DNA of 10,328 bases from Planctomycetaceae bacterium (lineage in GTDB: Bacteria; Planctomycetota; Phycisphaerae; Phycisphaerales; SM1A02). The translations under genes were made by a program, and so were the position numbers. Below the pieces are notes generated by a model that worked only from the letters and a program-made list of their open reading frames with translations, searched no databases and was not told the DNA's origin. Below are positions 5,538 to 10,328 of this stretch, piece by piece; position 1 is the stretch's first letter; each line of letters opens with the position of its first letter. The stretch is taken from the NCBI GenBank assembly GCA_002684315.1, contig NYVB01000182.1, positions 1 to 10,328 on the forward strand. Reading direction: 5' to 3'.

Positions 5538-7568
5538 ATGAAGTCCCCAGACCCCGGTCTCGAGAATCTGACCAAGGCGCGTGATCGTGCCATCGAAGCA
5601 CTTCTTTCCCTGCAGAACGAGGATGGTCATTGGTGTGGCGAACTCGAAGGAGATTCGATCCTTCAGAGCGAGTACATCCTCATGAAGTGGATTCTCGAAC
5701 AGGAACGCGCCATCATGCATGATGGGCGAGATGGCTGGGATGTTCTTCAGCGCATCGCCTCTCGACTCCGAGCGCAGCAGCGTCCGGATGGTGGATGGGG
5801 GCAGTATCGCGACTCCGCCGTGGACGTCTCCGGTTCGGTCAAGGCGTACTTCGCGCTGAAGCTCATGGGTGATGATCCTCGTTCCGAGCACATGCAGGCC
5901 GCCGTGCGCGCGATTCATGCCGCAGGCGGTGCCGAGACCTGCAACTCATTCAGCAACTTCTACCTCGCCTGTCTCGGTCAGATCTCATGGAACGCGGTGC
6001 CCGCGATACCACCGGAGATCATCCGGATTCCTCGTTGGTTCTACTTTCATCTCGACAAGGTGAGTGCCTGGACCCGGACGATGATCCTGCCACTCTCCCT
6101 GGTGGCCACCCTCAGACCGACCCGGCCGCTTCCCGAATCACTTGCGATCGATGAACTCTTCGTCGACCACGAGGCACGTCATCAGCTCACACTCCGCTCG
6201 AAGACGCCTCGCGCCTGGAAGTTCTTCTTCAAGAGCGTGGATCGTGTCATCAAAGTTCTCAATGATCCTCTGAGCTCGACGTCCTTCCGAAGAAACTCCA
6301 TCGAACTCGCCTGGGACTGGATCAAGAATCGAATGGGACAGGACGGTCCTGCCGCGACCGACGGCCTGGGTGCGATCTTTCCCGCGATGGTCTACAGCCA
6401 GGTGGTGATGAAAGCTCTCGGGTACGAGCGCGGCCATTCGAGAGTGCGTCGTGCGGAGGAGGAACTTGATGCCTTCTTTCTCGAGTCTCCTGACGGTTCG
6501 ATTCGAATTCAACCTTGTTTCAGTCCCGTCTGGGACACTGGAATCTCGCTCTACGCTCTGGCCGACTGCGGACTGACGCGTGAAAGTCCGGCATTGTCGA
6601 AGGCGGCGGACTGGCTTCGCGCCAAGGAATCTCGTTTCCAGGGGGACTGGGTTCGCAACGTCGAGGGTGATCCCCCGTTCACCGGATGGTGCTTCGAATA
6701 CCACAATGCGTGGTATCCCGACTGTGATGACACCGCCATGGTCGGCAAGGCCTTGCTCAAAATCGGTGGTGAAGAGAACGTGGCGGCCAGTGAGCGTGCA
6801 CTCGATTGGATGCTCGCCATGCAGAACAACGATGGAGGCTGGGCTGCATTCGATCGCACCGTCGAGAGAACGATCCTCGAGTACGTTCCTTTCGCCGACC
6901 ACAACGCGATGCAGGACCCTTCATGTACCGACATCACCGGTCGCGCCCTTGAATTTCTTCATGGACACGGATTCGATCTGAACCATGACGCGGTTGCGGC
7001 CGGAATCGATTTCATCAAAAGCCGACAGGAGGATGACGGCTCCTTTCGCGGACGGTGGGGGGTGAACTACATCTACGGAACCTGGCAGGCAATCGTCGGT
7101 CCCATCGAATGTGGCGTCTCTTCCGACGAAGACTGGGTCCGCAAAGCCGGTGGGTGGTTGAAGAGCATCCAGAAGGATGACGGTTCCTTCGGCGAAACCG
7201 CCAACAGCGACCTCGATCCCTCTTTGAAGAGTCAGGGTGTCGCCACGCCTTCCCAGACGGCCTGGGGTGCGATGGCGATGCTTTCGATCTTCGGTCCTGA
7301 GGATCCCGAGGTGCTTTCGGCGGTGTCCTGGCTGGAGTCGAGGCAGCTTGATGACGTTTCCGCCGCCGACTTCCGCACGAATCCCGATGGTGATCCCTCC
7401 GGTTCATGGGTGGAACTGGAAATGACGGGAATCGGTTTCCCCGGGGTGTTCTATCTTCGATACCACATGTACCGCTTGTACTTCCCGTTGATGGCGCTGG
7501 GCAGGTATCTCGCGGCTCGTAGTGCCTCCCCGTGCGAGGTGAGATCCGCCGGTTCAGTCATGGTCTGA
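5538..7568 (+). CDS. shc: Squalene-hopene cyclase
   Basis: This 676-residue class II terpene cyclase converts squalene to hopene/diplopterol at the cytoplasmic membrane and is the entry to hopanoids. The catalytic acid motif is YPDCDDTA with D395, D397 and D398; most family members have V or T rather than C396 between the first two aspartates. QW-type repeats are visible at QNEDGHW (26-32), QRPDGGW (81-87), QNNDGGW (429-435), QEDDGSFRGRW (497-507) and QKDDGSF (545-551). Further landmarks are IPRWFYFHLDKVSAWTR (164-180), SPVWDTG (329-335), and a C-terminal GFPGVFYLRYH...YFPLMALGRY block (633-657). The length is normal for the family. Only a weak AAGTGAG precedes the ATG, overlapping the end of the oxidoreductase gene. 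No squalene-synthesis genes (hpnC, hpnD, hpnE) are in the window. Oxidosqualene cyclase is much less likely given the hopene-cyclase-type landmarks. The 3' end overlaps the arginase gene by 15 nt. Confidence 0.96.
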   Translation: MKSPDPGLENLTKARDRAIEALLSLQNEDGHWCGELEGDSILQSEYILMKWILEQERAIMHDGRDGWDVLQRIASRLRAQQRPDGGWGQYRDSAVDVSGSVKAYFALKLMGDDPRSEHMQAAVRAIHAAGGAETCNSFSNFYLACLGQISWNAVPAIPPEIIRIPRWFYFHLDKVSAWTRTMILPLSLVATLRPTRPLPESLAIDELFVDHEARHQLTLRSKTPRAWKFFFKSVDRVIKVLNDPLSSTSFRRNSIELAWDWIKNRMGQDGPAATDGLGAIFPAMVYSQVVMKALGYERGHSRVRRAEEELDAFFLESPDGSIRIQPCFSPVWDTGISLYALADCGLTRESPALSKAADWLRAKESRFQGDWVRNVEGDPPFTGWCFEYHNAWYPDCDDTAMVGKALLKIGGEENVAASERALDWMLAMQNNDGGWAAFDRTVERTILEYVPFADHNAMQDPSCTDITGRALEFLHGHGFDLNHDAVAAGIDFIKSRQEDDGSFRGRWGVNYIYGTWQAIVGPIECGVSSDEDWVRKAGGWLKSIQKDDGSFGETANSDLDPSLKSQGVATPSQTAWGAMAMLSIFGPEDPEVLSAVSWLESRQLDDVSAADFRTNPDGDPSGSWVELEMTGIGFPGVFYLRYHMYRLYFPLMALGRYLAARSASPCEVRSAGSVMV

Positions 7569-8474
7569 CGCGCCTGCAGCCGTCGCCTGCAGAAGTGTCA
7601 CCAACGCCGAGATCATCAGTTCGCTGGTTTGATCGTCGATGTCCGTTTCCGGATTCAATTCCACGGCGTCGATCGCGACCACCTGTCCATGACGGCCGAC
7701 GATTTCCATCGTCTCGATGATCTGGCCGGGACTGAGTCCGCCTGAAACAGCGGTATCGACACCCGGCGCGAACTTCGGATCGATCACGTCCACGTCGAAA
7801 CTCACCATGAATGGTTCGCCGTTCGGAGAGACGGTCTGCAGCGCATTCTTCACGGTCGTTTCGATGCCTTCACGATGCATCACCTCGGAGGAGAAGACCG
7901 TGAGCCCAAGCTCCTCGATGTGCTTCTGTTCTCCAGGATCGATGTCCCTCGCACCGAGGAAAGCGGTTCGGTTGGAGTCGATTCGACCGTCCTGGCCCAC
8001 GATCTCGCTGAGATGATCGACCTCGAGACCCAGCAGTGCCGCGGCGCTCATTCCATGTGGGTTTCCCGATGGTGACGTCTCATGCGTGTTCATGTCCACA
8101 TGAGCGTCGATCCAGAGAACACCGGGCACGCCCTCGCCTCGTGCATGATGTGTCGATGCGACACCCGCAAGCGAACCTGCTGCCAGTGTGTGGTCGCCAC
8201 CGATCACGAGAGGGACGATGTTCTCGCTTGCGAACTGCCGGGTTCGAGCCTTCAACAGGTCGCACCCCTCGGCGGTGCGCTCGAGTCGTGACAGATTCCC
8301 CTCCCGTTCCAGGACCACGTCTCCTGCGTCTTCGATCGCGAAGTGCCCGATCGTTCGGCAGAGTCTTTCGACGAAAGCCTTTTCCCGGATCTTCCAGGGG
8401 CCCATCGCTGTTCCCGGCTTTCCGCCACCGATGCCCATGGGCACCCCGAGGATTCGTATGTCCGATCTGGTCAT
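7554..8474 (-). CDS. rocF: Arginase
   Basis: This 306-residue cytoplasmic enzyme hydrolyses arginine to ornithine and urea using a binuclear manganese centre. The metal ligands are all present: H95 in GGDHTLA, D123/H125/D127 in WIDAHVDMNT, and D227/D229 in SFDVDVIDP. SGNPHGM (137-142, with H140) and VELNP (271-275, with E272) are arginase-type rather than agmatinase-type signatures, so arginine is the expected substrate. The N-terminus IRILGVPMGIGGGKPG is also typical. An in-frame ATG at 8501 would add nine residues but has no visible ribosome-binding site; GGGGAT about 9 nt before the ATG at 8474 modestly favours the shorter form. It converges on squalene-hopene cyclase with a 15-nt overlap and diverges from the M1 peptidase gene. 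Supply of ornithine or use of arginine as a nitrogen source is the likely role. Confidence 0.94.
   Translation of the reverse strand: MTRSDIRILGVPMGIGGGKPGTAMGPWKIREKAFVERLCRTIGHFAIEDAGDVVLEREGNLSRLERTAEGCDLLKARTRQFASENIVPLVIGGDHTLAAGSLAGVASTHHARGEGVPGVLWIDAHVDMNTHETSPSGNPHGMSAAALLGLEVDHLSEIVGQDGRIDSNRTAFLGARDIDPGEQKHIEELGLTVFSSEVMHREGIETTVKNALQTVSPNGEPFMVSFDVDVIDPKFAPGVDTAVSGGLSPGQIIETMEIVGRHGQVVAIDAVELNPETDIDDQTSELMISALVTLLQATAAGASDHD
7571..7592. repeat. CGCCTGCAG direct repeat / CTGCAG hairpin just after the cyclase stop
   Basis: CGCCTGCAG occurs at 7571-7579 and 7584-7592. Because CTGCAG is self-complementary, 7574-7579 and 7587-7592 can pair around a 7-nt loop, starting 5 nt after the cyclase stop codon. 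There is no following T-tract, so it is not a standard intrinsic terminator. It lies inside the arginase coding region (LLQATAAG, near the C-terminus) and may simply reflect that coding. Confidence 0.3.
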
Positions 8475-8537
8475 TGCTTCAGGATCCCCGAAATCAACCA
8501 TTCTGGCCAGTCGGTCCGTGAAATCATCTTCTTTGCC

Positions 8538-8543
8538 TACACT
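8538..8543 (+). promoter_or_regulatory. Possible -10 element for a leaderless M1 peptidase transcript
   Basis: TACACT fits TAnnnT and ends 6 nt before the ATG at 8550. The 25 nt before that ATG are pyrimidine-rich and contain no Shine-Dalgarno-like sequence, which agrees with a leaderless mRNA. No clear -35 element is seen in the gap to the divergent arginase gene (about 75 nt from the preferred arginase start). Confidence 0.35.
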
Positions 8544-8549
8544 CTCAGC

Positions 8550-10328
8550 ATGACAAGCTCACTCATCATCATCGTCTCTCTGCTTTCATGCCTCACTCAT
8601 GCGGTCACACATCCACCGACTCTTTTCGAAGATCATGAATTTCATGACGGGCCGTGGATCGTCATCGAGCGACTGGACCATCCCGACACCTTTCGCCAGC
8701 TTGATGAGATCCTGCCGACACCCGACGAGTTGCGGCTGGCCTCGGGTGCGCCCGGTCCGGAGTACTGGCAGCAGCAGGTCGATTATGACATCAAGGTGCG
8801 TCTTGATGAAGCCACCAGGACCCTTCACGGTCAGGAACGGATCACCTACCACAACAACAGTCCCCACGAACTTCGATATCTGTGGCTTCAGTTGGATCAG
8901 AACCGTTTTCGCCGGGACTCACTCGCCAATCGTTCCACGTCCTCACCCGATTTCACCCAGGATCAATCACTCCGATCCATGCGACAACACCTCGAGCTGA
9001 AAGAGTGGGAGGGTGGTTGCGACATTCATCGGGTGGCGCTTTCCGATGGATCCGATCTCGAGTTCACCGTGGTCGACACCGTGATGAGAATCGAACTTCC
9101 GAAACCGCTCGCCTCGGAGGCGGTGTTCACCTTCGACGTCGATTGGAGTCATCCGGTGGTCCGCAACACCACTCGTCGTGCCCGCTCGAGTTACGAATTG
9201 TTCGATGATGGACATGCCATCTATGAAATCGCGCAGTGGTTCCCCCGACTCTGTCCCTACACGGATGGTGACGGATGGCAGAACAAGGCTTTTCTCGGCA
9301 GCAGTGAGTTCGCCACCGAATTCGGAGACTACACGGTCGCGATCACCGTTCCCGAGACCCATGTCGTCGCATCCACCGGAGTACTTGCCAATTCCGATGA
9401 GGTTCTGAGTCAGCGTCAGCGAACGCGATTGACCGAATCCATGACCGCGCAGGAGCCCGTGCTCATCATCACCCCCGAAGAGGCACTGGCCAACGAGGAA
9501 CGTGTCTCCGATGGAAACAGGACCTGGGTCTTCGACGCAGAAGACGTCCGGGATTTCGCCTGGGCTTCAAGTCCCACCTTCGCCTGGGATGCCTGGGGAG
9601 TGGCCATTCCCGGATCCGATCGCGTGACTCTTGCCATGAGCTATTTTCCAGTTGAAGGAGAGCCCCTCTGGAGCCGTTATTCGACTCAATCCGTCGCTCA
9701 TGCTCTTGAGATGTATTCCCACTTCACGATTCCATATCCCTACCCGGTCGCCATCAGTGTGAATGGACCCGTTGGTGGAATGGAGTATCCGATGATCTGC
9801 TTCAACGGACCTCGTCCCGAGGATGACGGCACCTACACCCAGCGGACCAAGTACGGCTTGATCGGTGTGATCATCCATGAAGTCGGTCACAACTGGTTCC
9901 CCATGATCATCAATTCCGACGAGCGGCAGTGGACGTGGATGGATGAAGGATTGACCACCTTCATCCAGTATCTGGCTCAAGAGGTCTGGGAGGATGACTA
10001 TCCCTCGCGCAGGGGTGAGCCTCAGAACATCGTGCGATACATGATGTCCGAGAATCAACGGCCGATCATGTCGCATGGTGAATCAATCATCCAGCGTGGG
10101 AACAACGCCTATGCCAAACCGGCGACGGCGCTCAACATCCTTCGCGAAACCGTTCTGGGTCGGGAGCAATTCGACTACGCCATGCGTGAATTCTCGAGAA
10201 GGTGGGCTTTTAAACGACCCGAACCCGCTGATTTCTTCCGCACCATGGAAGACGCCTCCGGCACCGATCTCGACTGGTTCTGGAGGTCATGGTTCTATTC
10301 CACGGACCATGTCGACGTCTCGGTCGAA
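8550..10328 (+). CDS. M1-family zinc metallopeptidase (aminopeptidase N-like), C-terminus beyond window
   Basis: The frame is open from ATG at 8550 to the right edge (593 codons, no stop). A probable signal peptide (MTSSLIIIVSLLSCLTHA) suggests export, although its n-region lacks Lys or Arg. An N-terminal beta-domain follows, with EYWQQQVDYDIKVRLDEATR near residues 71-90 and YHNNSPHELRYLWLQLDQN, typical of M1 proteins. The catalytic domain has the substrate-binding loop VGGMEYP (408-414), the zinc site H443-E444-x-x-H447 (HEVGH) with E466 as third ligand after an 18-residue spacer (WMDEGL), and Y521 in NAYAKPATAL as the probable transition-state tyrosine. The classical GAMEN motif here reads GGMEY. 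The enzyme should remove N-terminal residues from peptides, probably in the periplasm. The C-terminal portion is missing from the window. Confidence 0.93.
   Translation, partial: MTSSLIIIVSLLSCLTHAVTHPPTLFEDHEFHDGPWIVIERLDHPDTFRQLDEILPTPDELRLASGAPGPEYWQQQVDYDIKVRLDEATRTLHGQERITYHNNSPHELRYLWLQLDQNRFRRDSLANRSTSSPDFTQDQSLRSMRQHLELKEWEGGCDIHRVALSDGSDLEFTVVDTVMRIELPKPLASEAVFTFDVDWSHPVVRNTTRRARSSYELFDDGHAIYEIAQWFPRLCPYTDGDGWQNKAFLGSSEFATEFGDYTVAITVPETHVVASTGVLANSDEVLSQRQRTRLTESMTAQEPVLIITPEEALANEERVSDGNRTWVFDAEDVRDFAWASSPTFAWDAWGVAIPGSDRVTLAMSYFPVEGEPLWSRYSTQSVAHALEMYSHFTIPYPYPVAISVNGPVGGMEYPMICFNGPRPEDDGTYTQRTKYGLIGVIIHEVGHNWFPMIINSDERQWTWMDEGLTTFIQYLAQEVWEDDYPSRRGEPQNIVRYMMSENQRPIMSHGESIIQRGNNAYAKPATALNILRETVLGREQFDYAMREFSRRWAFKRPEPADFFRTMEDASGTDLDWFWRSWFYSTDHVDVSVE

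Noticed and set aside
6138..6902. 254-codon open frame on the minus strand opposite the cyclase
   Set aside because: It lies wholly opposite the conserved core of squalene-hopene cyclase, has no ribosome-binding site and encodes a low-complexity His/Arg/Val-rich peptide typical of antisense shadows in GC-rich genes.
7554..8474. Agmatinase or formimidoylglutamase instead of arginase
   Set aside because: SGNPHGM and VELNP with the GVPMGIGGGKPG start are arginase-type; the shared metal motifs alone would not have decided it.
1..10328. CRISPR array, tRNA, rRNA, insertion sequence or prophage
   Set aside because: No regularly spaced repeats, cloverleaf sequences, transposase-like genes or terminal inverted repeats were seen; nearly all of the window is ordinary single-copy coding sequence.

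Overview
This GC-rich, gene-dense window comes from a Gram-negative-type bacterium. It encodes KDO-8-phosphate synthase (lipopolysaccharide core), squalene-hopene cyclase (hopanoids), a Gfo/Idh/MocA oxidoreductase and an exported double-thioredoxin protein of the TlpA type. Together with the mosaic of short operons this fits a planctomycete-like organism, perhaps Phycisphaerae. That assignment is an inference from gene content and protein style, not from a marker gene.

Layout: (1) 1-1055, minus strand: the N-terminus of a four-cysteine McsA-like protein, cut by the window edge, downstream of kdsA. (2) 1056-1298: divergent intergenic region with a 10-bp-spaced direct repeat and a small hairpin. 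(3) 1299-3190, plus strand: a DUF1444/YtpQ-type protein, a stand-alone TrpG/PabA glutamine amidotransferase starting at GTG, and a 146-residue protein I do not recognise, also starting at GTG but behind a strong Shine-Dalgarno sequence. (4) 3203-4258, minus strand: a secreted protein with two complete TlpA-like domains, each with WCGPC. (5) 4259-4339: short divergent promoter region with repeats. (6) 4340-7568, plus strand: a Gfo/Idh/MocA oxidoreductase and, 4 nt after its stop, squalene-hopene cyclase. (7) 7554-8474, minus strand: arginase, whose 3' end overlaps the cyclase by 15 nt. (8) 8550 to the right edge, plus strand: an M1-family metallopeptidase with a probable signal peptide; it has no stop inside the window.

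Functionally, kdsA and the cyclase both supply outer-envelope components. The TlpA-like protein and the M1 peptidase act outside the cytoplasm. The amidotransferase and arginase are amino-acid/nitrogen metabolism. I see no CRISPR array, tRNA, rRNA, insertion sequence, phage gene or recognisable defence locus. The most interesting points are the tight coupling of an oxidoreductase to the hopanoid cyclase, the tandem TlpA protein with three extra cysteines in its second half, and two genes without a Shine-Dalgarno sequence that share a TAnnnT hexamer exactly 6 nt before the start codon, as in leaderless transcripts. I did not find convincing evidence for a wholly new biological system.
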